Assembly: GCA_000934455.1 (NCBI GenBank)
Contig: KN884612.1
Coordinates: forward strand, 93,953-157,952
DNA from: Apostichopus parvimensis
Taxonomy: Eukaryota > Echinodermata > Holothuroidea > Aspidochirotida > Stichopodidae
Reading direction: 5' to 3'
DNA: 64,000 bases
In this document: positions 49,616-60,200 of the stretch, in pieces
Layout of the letters: every line of letters begins with the position of its first letter
Position numbering within the stretch: position 1 is the stretch's first letter
Translations under genes and position numbers: made by a program
Notes under the pieces: generated by a model
Told to the model about the DNA's origin: nothing
Database searches by the model: none
The model's input: the letters and a program-made list of their open reading frames with translations, nothing else

Positions 49616-50610
49616 TACTTGGGTTCCAGTACTTAGAAAAGGGGATTTGAATTGCAAGTAAGAAGTTTATTCATACTTTGCTTTGAGGTAATTGTGTTAA
49701 ATAAAACTGTTCCAAATAACGTAGACCACAACTTTCAAAGAATTTTCAGTATACTAAATTATCAATTCCAAACTAAATACAACTGTAAATTAAGTTTGAA
49801 ATACATTTTCCCCTTAACATTCATGAAATATCTTTAATGTGAGATTCACAAAATTCAATATGTTTTGTGAATGACAACGCTGCATTAGTCGTGCAGAGAC
49901 TTACAAAATTTCGACTTTGGAATAAGAAATTATATTCCTATGATTTGCTGTGCAGAAAGCGGTAAGGATATTTTTAAATGGGAAGAGAAGCCATTGTGCT
50001 AGAGATGGAACACGGACTAGATTCTCTAGAAGTCTCTAGAATTTTATAATCCCCAAATGACTCTTTAATGACTCTCTAAATGACTCTCTAATCATGAAGG
50101 GATTATAGTTATTTTAGTTCCTCTAAAAGATTTGAAAGTCGTCAGTTCTCCCAACGATTTATAAGCCAAACGACTGTGAGTAAACAAGACCTGTCGAACG
50201 GTAAACTTTTAAAATAAGCCGGGGATAATCACGTGAGTCTTTCATTTTAAACAGCAGTATAACACACATGAACTGTGCTTAACTAACTTTGTACAGTACA
50301 AAGAATATGCTGATTTCATTTCGATTGAAACGATAGAGTTCAATAAGTCACCATATGGCTATCATAATAAATCCGGTCAACTATCTGCTTTCAATAATAT
50401 TTCAATGGTATTCAAAATATATTTACGGATGATTTTTGAAAATATATAGTCAGTAAAAAATATATGTCCATTGCAGGGATGTAATAGTGAGCAAACACAT
50501 GTTAAGTGCCATACTATAGTAAGAATGTCTTATCAAATACCAATCAAGTTACTAGACCTACTATTTAACTATATACTTTTTATCATGATTTATCGCTATT
50601 CCATGTGTAA

Positions 50611-50695
50611 GATTTTATTTGTAGGCAAAGAAGGGAACTACAGATTTTATTTGTAGGCAAAGAAGGGAACTACAGATTTTATTTGTAGGCAAAGA
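50611..50695. repeat. 32-bp tandem repeat, about 2.7 copies
   Basis: Unit begins GATTTTATTTGTAGGCAAAG and is repeated without change; found only in copy B (intron between Ig2 and Ig3). Confidence 0.9.
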
Positions 50696-51702
50696 TGATA
50701 AATTTTTGGTAAATTGTCTAGCCAGTGTGTGTTAGGAGCGGGGAGTTGCGAAATATTTAATTCGATGTCGATGAAAAAAACTTCAAACTTCAAAGAGCTT
50801 TGTGATTCATTGCCACACTTTGTATGAAGGGTTTGATTTATTCCTTTTTGGGGAGAGGGAGGAGGACGGGGGGCTGGTAGAATCTAGAAACCAACTTTTA
50901 AGAAAACAATTTCTAATGGGAACCCATTACTGCTTACTAGGATGAGATGTTGTATCAAGGAGTGCAGTAGCAGCTCTCTGGTTTACTCATGTCTAGTAAA
51001 TCCATACCAATTAACTCGTGTGGTTGTTCATTAAGAGTGACACTTCATTGTCATGGGACATATTAAATTGATAACCCCCTCTGACGTCAGTTCTGGAAGG
51101 AGTACTTGAAATGTCTTTTGGGATCACAGTCGGTGTAATCACTGTGGTTGTACCTGAAGGAAATCACTTTTGCAATAGTATTAAGCTCCATATATGCCTA
51201 CCTGATATTAGGTTTTGATGCATAAAATCGTAGAATTTTTAGTAAATTTAATCAGGTGAAAAGTTTAAACTTGCTTAAAATTGACTAAATATTGTATTGA
51301 AACAAAACTAAACAACAACACAGCCCAGTCGTTAATATTTAGGGCTCGTACACTCTTTAAGATGGATCCATATATATAACACATATGAGATGTATCACAT
51401 CTTCTTTTCCTTTTTTCTTTTGCCTTTCATACTTTGATCTCCACAGAAAAGAAACCAGGGTATTGGACTCAATAAGGCACATGCACATAACAAATACTAT
51501 CGATAAAACATAGGCTGCAAAGCATGGATTTCATGGAAAGTTGTTATTACCAACACTTATAACAAACTGATGTTGTCAATGTTTACTAGTAACATAATGC
51601 AGGCTGCTATGGGTACAAATATCGATTTTCCTGTTTTTATCTTTCAAAATGGAGAAATATTTATGTAAAATAAGAGATATAAAGTCTTTCTTCTCTACTT
51701 AC

Positions 51703-52032
51703 ACTGAACATTAAGAATCACTGTACGTGCAATGTTGTCCATACGTTGGTTATTGATTTCACCTTGCATCGCATATCCAGTAAGCTGACAGGTGATAGTA
51801 CTGTCGCCTCTCACTGCAGTATATGTAGATGTCATGCTGTAGTCCGTATAGTTACCATTAGGTGTAATGATAAGAGGAGATTTCTCTACAAGTAAAGGTT
51901 CCCACATCAAGCTTAAGTCACTCTTAGATCGAGCTCCAATAGCAGAACAGGTTAGATCATATGATGTTCCAACAATGACATCCAGTGCATCTACATCTTG
52001 TGATTCATACTGGACAGTTGGCTTAGCAAGCA
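51703..52032 (-). CDS. Copy B Ig domain 2 exon
   Basis: 330 nt, symmetric phase 1, acceptor TTCTTCAG, donor GTAAGT. Reads LAKPTVQYESQDVDALDVIV, YDLTCSAIGARS, LSLMWEP, STYTAVRGDSTITCQLTG, VILNVQ. One codon longer than copy A, with changes clustered after the core Trp and in the last strands. Confidence 0.92.
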
Positions 52033-52511
52033 CTGAAGAAAATAACAAAGAAATCAAATATAATGAGTTTTCATCTCCTTGTACTGATTACTACAGCTAA
52101 ATGTTTGTGTTTTCTTGAAAATGGGTGGAGAGTACACTCGAAGGACTTGTCTAATTCTTCCGCAACTGAATGTAAAAAATGAACCAACAGAACAGCTTTT
52201 CGCTGATCGTTGATGGAGATGACAGAGTCATCCCTCCCTCATCAGCCTTCTCTGTGTGCACGCCACTGCTTTAAAGAGCAAAAGTACACATCTTAAAACT
52301 GCCGGTTCGTAGCTATAGATATACATTATCCACTTCTATTAAGAACCAGCACCTAAACAATACTTCAAGTTGAGAGAAACAATGACACATGATGACAGAT
52401 TTGAACTTTTAACCTCCCTTAAGTGAAAACTGCAAGTGAAAGATTCACAAAACTTCATAAACTGTAGAATTAGGTACAATGCCAAATTAATTGCTTGAGG
52501 GGTAGCAACCT

Positions 52512-52540
52512 CCCCCCCCCCCCCCCCCCCCCCCCCCCCC
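52512..52540. repeat. Poly(C) tract, 29 bases, beside the Ig1 donor
   Basis: Homopolymer absent from copy A. In the minus-strand transcript it is a G29 run about 50 nt after the Ig1 splice donor, able to form G-quadruplexes. Confidence 0.95.
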
Positions 52541-52590
52541 ACCTTCCCAATTCATTAAAACATTCATGAATAGCGTAATACAAACCATAC

Positions 52591-52923
52591 CTTCAACCAT
52601 GACATCATATGTGGCTCCATCACGATCAATAGGATTACAAAGATAAACACCTCCATCTTCCTCCTCAACTTTCAATATGTCCAGGTTAAAAAAAGTAGGC
52701 TCCAGTGTATAATGAAAGTTTTCATACTTCTCTCCTGTTGATTTAGTAACGGGAGGAGAGATCCCTCTCTGATATGTCAACACTCTAATTGGTTGACTTC
52801 CAACTACTATATCTGCCCATGTACCTGAGTTAGTCTGATCTGTTATTGTGCATGGTAAGGATTGAGCATCCTTGGTTGTATAGGTGTATACAGTCTGACA
52901 TGACGCTTCAAAGAAGCAACCTA
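52591..52923 (-). CDS. Copy B Ig domain 1 exon (membrane-distal)
   Basis: 333 nt, symmetric phase 1, acceptor GTTTCTTAG, donor GTATGG. Reads GCFFEASCQTVYTYTTKDAQ, SLPCTITDQ, GTWADIVVG, VLTYQRGISPPVTKSTGEKY, LKVEEEDGGVYLCNPIDRDG, YDVMVEG. The core Cys, Trp and D-G-G-x-Y-x-C are kept, but about one residue in three differs from copy A, including length changes in the central loop. Confidence 0.92.
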
Positions 52924-53813
52924 CTAAGAAACGGTGATATAAATGTCAGTCAATTAATCAAATACATGATATCTTTATATCTTAAATAAAACGTTTATTA
53001 GAGACAGCAGTGATAAATGCGACAATTAATGTGCAACGTTTGGTTACTTCCTCTACGAATGAATTCTGCTTCAATGAATATGATGTTATGTTAAAAAAAT
53101 GAATTTACCCATTAGGCATAGAAAACACGTGTTGTAATAATAAGCAAAGCATTCTCTACATTGAAAAGAAATTAAAAATGTTCTCAAAGATAAATCATTT
53201 TTTCCTACCTGATCACTTAATGTTCATTACTTTCACAATTATTTGTAGCGTATTTCATGTGGAAGCAAACTATTTAATGAAAATTATATTGTAAATAGAA
53301 ATTATTTCAAAACTTTCAGACACCGTTTGGATAATATTACAATGACTTTCTTTGTGTTGTGCAGCATCGGTTACGTAACTTACATACCTTTATTAAAAAG
53401 ATCCAAAAGGTTTGATGAAAAAATCATGTATTGTTAACATGGATCCTGATTGGATGGTTACAAACAAAACCAACAACAAATATCATAATCGACATGTAAG
53501 TCGCCAAACAGTTTTAACATTGAAGTAACACAACTTCCTCTAGTCATTAAAATATAATAATGTTACATCTTACTAAATTCTGAGGACACTACCTTAACTA
53601 AACAAAGAAGAAAGATAACGTTTCGTGTATAATTGTGACATGAAAGTAACATCCACTCCTGACAAACCCCTCTCACGTCAGTACGTTTGTCATGCAGAAA
53701 ATATCAAATACAGTGTTACTTCGTTTTTGGTCTCGATGATAATCGTAATCTATGTAGTCATTCAGGGGAACAAGTGTGTGAATGTGGATGGGTGGGGAAG
53801 TGAGGGGGGTTGG

Positions 53814-53838
53814 TGCGCGCGTACGTGTGTGTGTGTCA
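53814..53838. repeat. GC/GT dinucleotide microsatellite
   Basis: Alternating purine-pyrimidine run (GCGCGCGTACGTGTGTGTGTGT) in intron 1 of copy B. Confidence 0.8.
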
Positions 53839-53859
53839 CGCCTTGCTTTTAAACACATT

Positions 53860-54110
53860 ATCTCAAGAAGAGAAGCTTAGACAAATCTCATATTCAATTT
53901 GCAGTAGTATCACATTAAGTATAGGAAGCTTATTGTTTTGGGGGTAGGTCAAAGTTCATTTGGGGTCACTAGGGGTCAAACTGTGAGAACCATGTAAACA
54001 AGATATCTCAAGAAGGGAAGCTTGCATCAATCTCATATGTAGTATGTACTTGTGACAGTTTAACACGTCTATTGTTTTTGGTGGAGGTCAAAGTTCATGT
54101 GGATGCGATC
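53860..54110. repeat. Copy B-specific tandem repeat with DR1 and DR4 nuclear-receptor-like sites
   Basis: About two copies of a 140-bp unit (ATCTCAAGAAG..GAAGCTT..AATCTCATAT..GGTCAAAGTTCAT). AGGTCAAAGTTCA occurs at 53,946-53,958 and 54,085-54,097, a DR1 matching HNF4/RXR-type sites. GGGTCA-CTAG-GGGTCA at 53,963-53,978 is a DR4. It lies in intron 1, within about 0.7 kb of the start codon. Regulatory function is inferred only. Confidence 0.55.
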
Positions 54111-54713
54111 CGCCTAAAGCTTTACCTGGATACATTATCTACGCACATTATACGGAGATTGTGCGCCATGTGAACCTTGTAGATATAATATTGTATCCAT
54201 TTCATGTGTGGACCCTTATATTCCATGGTCATAGTCACAGCTATATAAAGTGTTTAGTAACACACCAGTGAAAGCCTGTTAAAGTTGTGTGACAATAATA
54301 TGATGCAAAATACAAACTGTTTCAATCCTTTCTTTTAACAACTATTCACCAGTAAAACAGTTCTACGCAGGTGTGTGCGATTTTAAGCAGTCTATGGGCA
54401 ATAAACTGCTCTAAAGTGTGTGGGGTTTTCTTTGTCACTGCGTCCCAACAAGAGCCGTAAGTGGCCCCTGAACCAAAATGTGCAAATTGTTCATCCACAG
54501 CTGGTTAAGGGATAGAGTTATTTTAATTGCTAAGGGGTGCGAGAAGTTGAAAGGTTAAGAAACACTCAGACGAATAACGAAAGATGACAGCACACCTATT
54601 GCGATTGTTTAATTATTCAAAATATTATTATAGGAAACAAATAATGAATAATTCTAACATGTTGCAGTTTATAAATATTACGTAAAAAAAATCAATATAT
54701 TTCGTTTACGTAC

Positions 54714-54777
54714 TTGTCAGGAAAGACATAATGAAAACGGCTGTCGAGACCCTATAGGAAATAGCCGAAGAATTCAT
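54714..54777 (-). CDS. Copy B signal-peptide exon
   Basis: ATG at 54,777-54,775, 64 coding nt, donor GTACGT, exit phase 1. Reads MNSSAISYRVSTAVFIMSFL, joining Ig1 as LTIGCFF. Upstream TCTCCAAGCAG is conserved with copy A as a possible 5'-UTR exon acceptor. Confidence 0.75.
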
Positions 54778-57700
54778 GACGCTACGATCAATAATTTCTG
54801 CTTGGAGAATGAGTAAACAATATATCAATAGAAATACATTATTGTTTATTCTCATTTTGATAAAATAGCAACAGTATACGTAGATCAAATATGCGTTGTA
54901 ATGGGATCTATTTGGTATAACTAAACGTAATCGTTGACTGACAATAAACACTACTGAATATACTAACAAATTTATATTTGTAGGGTGTATTGTAGATTCT
55001 CGCAATCTAAAGGTGAAGGGTCTTCCAAATAATGCTAGTATTGTGTAAACCTTGGACACTGATGTGCATTTAACTTCTCTATTTGATGTTGTACCGGGAC
55101 TTATGAAACTAGAAAAGAGTTTGATTAAGTAACATAGATATTCAATTTATGATATGTAATACGGTGATGGTACTACAAATCTTAACAAAATGCTGTGATT
55201 TTTTTTGTTCAACTCACCCGTTCTGCATGTAAAACTACTCAATGTGTGTTCTGAACAACTTCTTCTAATACTCACGTCACCACACAAGGTACTAACTTAG
55301 TGCATTTCTGCTTACCACGGCAGTTGTTCTACTGATGATTATTTTGTGCTTCCTTCTGCTTGATATAACATGAAAACTATGGCTAGCTGCGTCAAATCAT
55401 TGCAATATATGTTTGTACGTTCATACAGCTCACTTCATACTCATGTCATGAAGCTAAAAGCTTAATTCGAGGGCGATATGTATAATTCGTCGAACGTAAC
55501 TCGAGGTCGACAGGTTATAGAACTCAATTAATCCAAAGTGTGATGAGTAAACTAGGTGTAATAATACTGTAAAAGATAAAAGAATACAACTTTATTTAAC
55601 TTTGCTTAATTTGTAATATATGTTAAAAACAACTGAGGGTAAACTAATAATGTCGTAAACGAAAACGGTCCTCGTTTGGGAAGCATAGCATTGTTTTTTA
55701 TGGTACTGATATTCTTCTGACAATCCAATTTTCCAAATTCAGTTTTAGCGATAAATGTTACTTTCTAGATCTTAGGAATTGTCTATGTTCTGTATTGAGA
55801 TGCAAACATGATTCAACTTGCATCCAATTAGAAATTTGTTGGTCTAACTTTTAACTCCTAGTGCTCTCTGACACTGCAGAGGAATGTTGTTACATAATTA
55901 TGTTTTGTATCATTCCCTATTGAAAGAGATATTGCCAAGGCCTCATCTACCAACATGTGTGTGACGCTTCTTACTCGAATTGTATGTCATTTAAACTGCC
56001 ATCATAAGCTATTGCGATCTGACGACACAATCGTGTTTAGAAGACACTAGAAACCGAAGATCCAACTTAATAAAAAGTATGTTGTTACCAGCCTTTAATA
56101 TTCAATCGTTGGTATCGGCATACATTAACTGATGATTTTAGTTGATGATGGAATTCGTTTTTTTTTATTGATTGATTTATGTAATCATTAATATTTTGTT
56201 AAGCAAGCTCATACAAAGCTTCACAGATCCGAGAACTTCGCTCAATGAACACCAAGCGATATGTATAGGCTTCGATGCGGTTTATCAGGCTCCTGTGGTC
56301 TCTAGTGATCCAGGGAATTTCACAGGAGTGCATGTGCTCCAGGAGAGGCTTTCTGAGTCGCCCTGTGCTACAGGGGCTGCTCCTGTCAGGGGGTGACTGT
56401 TTTCGTTCCATGTTCTCAATGCTGATACTGGCGCAAAATTGTAGCAAGACATTATTGCAGTAGAAGGAGAGTAATTTGCTTTACCTAATACTTCGGCAGG
56501 AGCACATTCCTGAAATACAGACGAGAGCTTTATAACAAACATAAAGTCGTTTTTCGCGCGATTTGACCTTAGAACTCTATTAACATGATAAGCACATATT
56601 ATGACGAAACCTAACAGGCAATTAAAGGCTTCAAGTAAATCTTGCAAGTTAATTCAACGCTTTCCTTTCGAGTTGTAGCATATAAGTTATTTCTTCCAAT
56701 TTGGTAGGAAGGTGCCCAGTGCTAGCGACTGATGCCCCGAAGAAATTCTAAAAGGAAAGGTCAGAGGTCAAACGTCATTCGAAGCGTCGAAGATTCTTTT
56801 TGTTATGAATACCAGGACTAATGTTTAACAAATTAATTATTGTCACAATATAAAAGTATAATGAAGACTAAGGTCAAAACGAAATGGTAAAAGTACACAA
56901 TACTGTTTTGTCCAATCAGCGTCGATGAATAAGGGAGGAATTTTAAATACATGATATTTTGCTGACAGTTAAATTTCTTTGTATTTTCAACTGTTGAAAA
57001 TTGAGGTTAATTTACTTTGGATCGTTGATTATTAGCTACTGTTTTCAACATTAAATTAATGTCCCTTTGTCTAAATTTTGTATTAAGTAGGTATAATTGT
57101 CCATATACTAATGACTTTCTCTGCCTAAATTGTTGTTCGCACCGTTGTCATTTTTGCCCGATGGTCGCCAATACACATTAAGATTCTCATTCCGAGTTAA
57201 AATCTTCCTAATCCACAGCGGAGCCACTTATCTACTATGGGCGCTAACTTCAATATGTGATATAGAAGAGACTACTGTGGAGTAGAGTGGTCATTGCCAC
57301 TTGAATGATTACTACTCTTGTTAATAGATTTCTGCCAAAAAAACATTACTCCAATCGTCAAGGTGAACAGGGTATTTAGTTGCAAAAATCCACAGGAGAA
57401 AATTAAAGTCAACTTCAACTTTCAAACGTATAGTTATGGGTATATATCTATTAGGCTATAAAATGTTGTGTCTAAATATATGATGTAAAAATATTTTCAA
57501 CCACTGCCGGTCCGGTATCATTCGGCAAACCTGTGGGAAAGTGCCCCAAGATAGAGACTTGTACTTTGAAAATTAAAAGTTCAGAGGTCAAATGCCAGTC
57601 GAATGAATCTGCAATTTGCTTGGAATATAGTTAGACAAATGTTGACTAGATGGACAATATTCGTAAGTTATTGTTATAATAATGCATAGTTAACTACGAC

Positions 57701-60200
57701 TGGGGTCAAACTCAAACGATGTTTTGTTCAGTCAAAGTTCATGAATAAAGCCAAGGATGTAGGTTTAAAAATTGCTGTCATATAGCCCATCATTATTTAT
57801 TCTAGAAGGGTGCATGCAATGACATATTGAAATACTTAAAATATATTTTCATTCAAGGAGGCAAAATTATATTCACTCTGTTTCTTTTCTTTATAACATG
57901 ACTGAGGTGAAATGACCGCATAATCAGACTTACGCGTATAAAAGCAATACCAATTAAACATACCTTTCCAAAATTATGTATTTTCTGTGAGTAGATTTCT
58001 CAAAAGATGTTTACACCCTATGGATAGACGGACAGACAGCCAGACAGATATATAGACATTTCATTGGATTTGCCAATTTACCAAAAATTCACGACCTGTG
58101 CAAATAGTTATACCATTGCAGCAAAGAAAGTATCCATATGTTAATAGGGAATGTGCTTGCAAACAAAACTCCCTGAACCATACCCAGTGAACTTGTCACT
58201 ACCATAGCTTTTCTTCTGACAAAAATTCTTTGAAGACAACTTGCTGTCACAACACGATGCTAGGTACCACTCATACAAAGATATTTGGAAAGCAATGCCC
58301 ACTTTCTACATTAGAATTATCGACTGGGCGATGCATTTGAAAATTGATCTATGTACTTTTTTTGTGTCTCGTAGATTTGCCTAACCAGAATTTTAAGTTA
58401 CGTGATAAATATTAAACACGAATTTAGCCATCAGTTGGCGCGCAGCCTACCAGAAAATTTATGGTTTTGATAACCCCCACCCCCCCCCCCCAGATCACCG
58501 GAGATGGCACATCTCGGGCTTGAAAATGACCAACCAGATGTACACTTTTGCCTGAGAACCAAGTATTTCCCATTTTTTCCATCCATAACCCTTTTGAAGA
58601 TTATCACCAGTCACACATCATTTGCGACCTTATCGCATCTCCTGTGAATCATTGCTTTTGTAGAACCAAAAAAACCCGTCAGCGCTTCTTTTCAAGGTTT
58701 TCAGCCCACTATTTGATCAGAATTTGAAAAATCACATTTATCGTAAAATAAATTTATTACAAAAAATACTCATAATGTTGCACACAATCTCATCTATGGA
58801 CAACCAATATAGAAAAACCTCCTTCAACCCCTAACAGACCGGTCAAAATTGCACGAGTAGAGGGAAGTATGTTTTAGATGTTGGTCAGGGAGTTTTCGAA
58901 AACTCAGACACAGTTAATTGATTGGTGCATGGGTGCAGATCAGTCTTGGATAGTGGTGGTGACGCGTGTCTGTTCACTGATACTATCTAAGCGGAGCGTG
59001 AACATGCGTTCGCGCGTAGCGTATAAGAACTTTTTTGGCAAATATACCTCCCAGATCGCCGGAAATAACACTTCCCAGACCCAATGATGCTCCCAAACCT
59101 CCTTAAGTTTTAGATCTCATGGCTTAGAAATTTAGTTTGGAGAAATACATGGGCGTCTGCAGAAAAAAAATCAGGGGACAAATAAAAAAAAATGGGTCTG
59201 GGGTCCTCTCCCAGAAAACAATGATAGACTGCAGCAAATGCGATTTCCGTCCTATATTTAACAACTGTGGATAAATATAATAAAATGAGAACTGGAAAAG
59301 AAGCTAGCTCAAATTGGCAACACACAGTGTTAGTTGTTAACGAGTGTTTGATTCGCACTCAGTCCGTTTTGCTGACCACAATTTACCAGTCTCGTGTATA
59401 GATTATGTTTCACATGATTAAATGTGTTAATACTTCAGCGGAGAAGTCACGCCTAACAGTGTCAATAGTAATAATTCTTGTCTTTTATAGCATGTCATTT
59501 GCACAATGCTGGATCAAACTGGTGGGGACACAATATATCATGTCCCCACCACTGCAAAAACTGGTGGGGACACGTCCCGCTGTCCCGGCCAGGATCTGCG
59601 CCCATGTATTGGTGTACAAATATTAAAACCTCTTATAACGGCTACTTTAAAACTTCGTTGAAGAAAATGAAAAAATACCAGATATTTCCGAAACCGAACA
59701 CTACACACACTGACAGTTTGGAGGCTGTTCATCCTGGAACGCCATTTTCATGCTCACTGATATGATGCGATATCGGCTGTTTGCTTTACAAAATCGAATA
59801 ATTGAAATGAGACTGAAATAAATACTTTGTATCTGTTTATTGGCAATGCCCCACATTCTTTTCATTTCAAAAGACGCACAGTTTAAAGTTCATTATACAG
59901 TGAAGGCTTCGATTCTCTATTTGCCTTCAGTTTAGGGAAGATCTTGGGATTTTCATCCCTATAGGTATCGCTAGATATTGCTAGATACCCATACAGTACA
60001 GTGTCTTTGGGATTTCTTGGGATTTTTCGGGGCATGATCTTGGAAAATTGCAAAATCGGGAGTAGTCACACTCCATGTAGGTCAGTTTACGACCTCTAGA
60101 CGTCACTAAAACACAACCCGATCACTTGTTAGTGATGAAGTGGTGTGTTGTCGGAGTTGTACAATTTAATTCCGAGAAAAAAAGTTATTTTAGGCAGCTA
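54778..60200. other. Spacer B, proximal part
   Basis: No gene seen. 54,778-55,900 aligns with 18,861-19,990 and 57,480-57,760 with 20,405-20,640. The sequence between (about 55,920-57,480) and 57,780-60,200 has no clear match in unit A. A minus-strand open stretch at 56,199-56,447 is not conserved and not recognised. A C-rich tract lies at 58,474-58,491. Confidence 0.45.
59147..59607. repeat. Possible non-autonomous repeat with inverted ends and a strong hairpin
   Basis: ACATGGGCG at 59,147-59,155 is inverted at 59,599-59,607. Inside, GGTGGGGACA (59,521-59,530) pairs with TGTCCCCACC (59,541-59,550), and AAACTGGTGGGGACAC is repeated about 43 bp on. It is GC-rich against an AT-rich background. 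No transposase is visible. Confidence 0.35.

Larger units (their letters stand above)
33003..54777 (-). other. Receptor gene copy B: three-Ig, single-pass pseudokinase receptor (complete gene)
   Basis: Spliced minus-strand gene. Exons run signal peptide, Ig1, Ig2, Ig3, (optional repeat exon), two stalk exons, TM, two tiny juxtamembrane exons, seven kinase exons and a short tail. Assigned coding lengths sum to 2,199 nt (732 codons plus stop) without the repeat exon, and every junction keeps phase, which strongly supports the model. Approximate residues: Ig1 22-132, Ig2 133-242, Ig3 243-328, stalk 329-362, TM 363-396, juxtamembrane 397-420, kinase-like 440-726. The fold is that of an FGFR/VEGFR-type receptor tyrosine kinase, but catalytic residues are lost. 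It probably sits in the plasma membrane with Ig domains outside; the ligand is unknown. A polyadenylation signal lies at 33,003-33,008. The long introns contain LINE pieces and microsatellites but no other gene that I can support. Confidence 0.85.

Noticed and set aside
56199-56647. Overlapping open frames on both strands
   Set aside because: No family resemblance, no splice-site support and no counterpart in unit A.
59405-59765. Open frames over the GGTGGGGACA hairpin
   Set aside because: They read through a repetitive inverted-repeat element.
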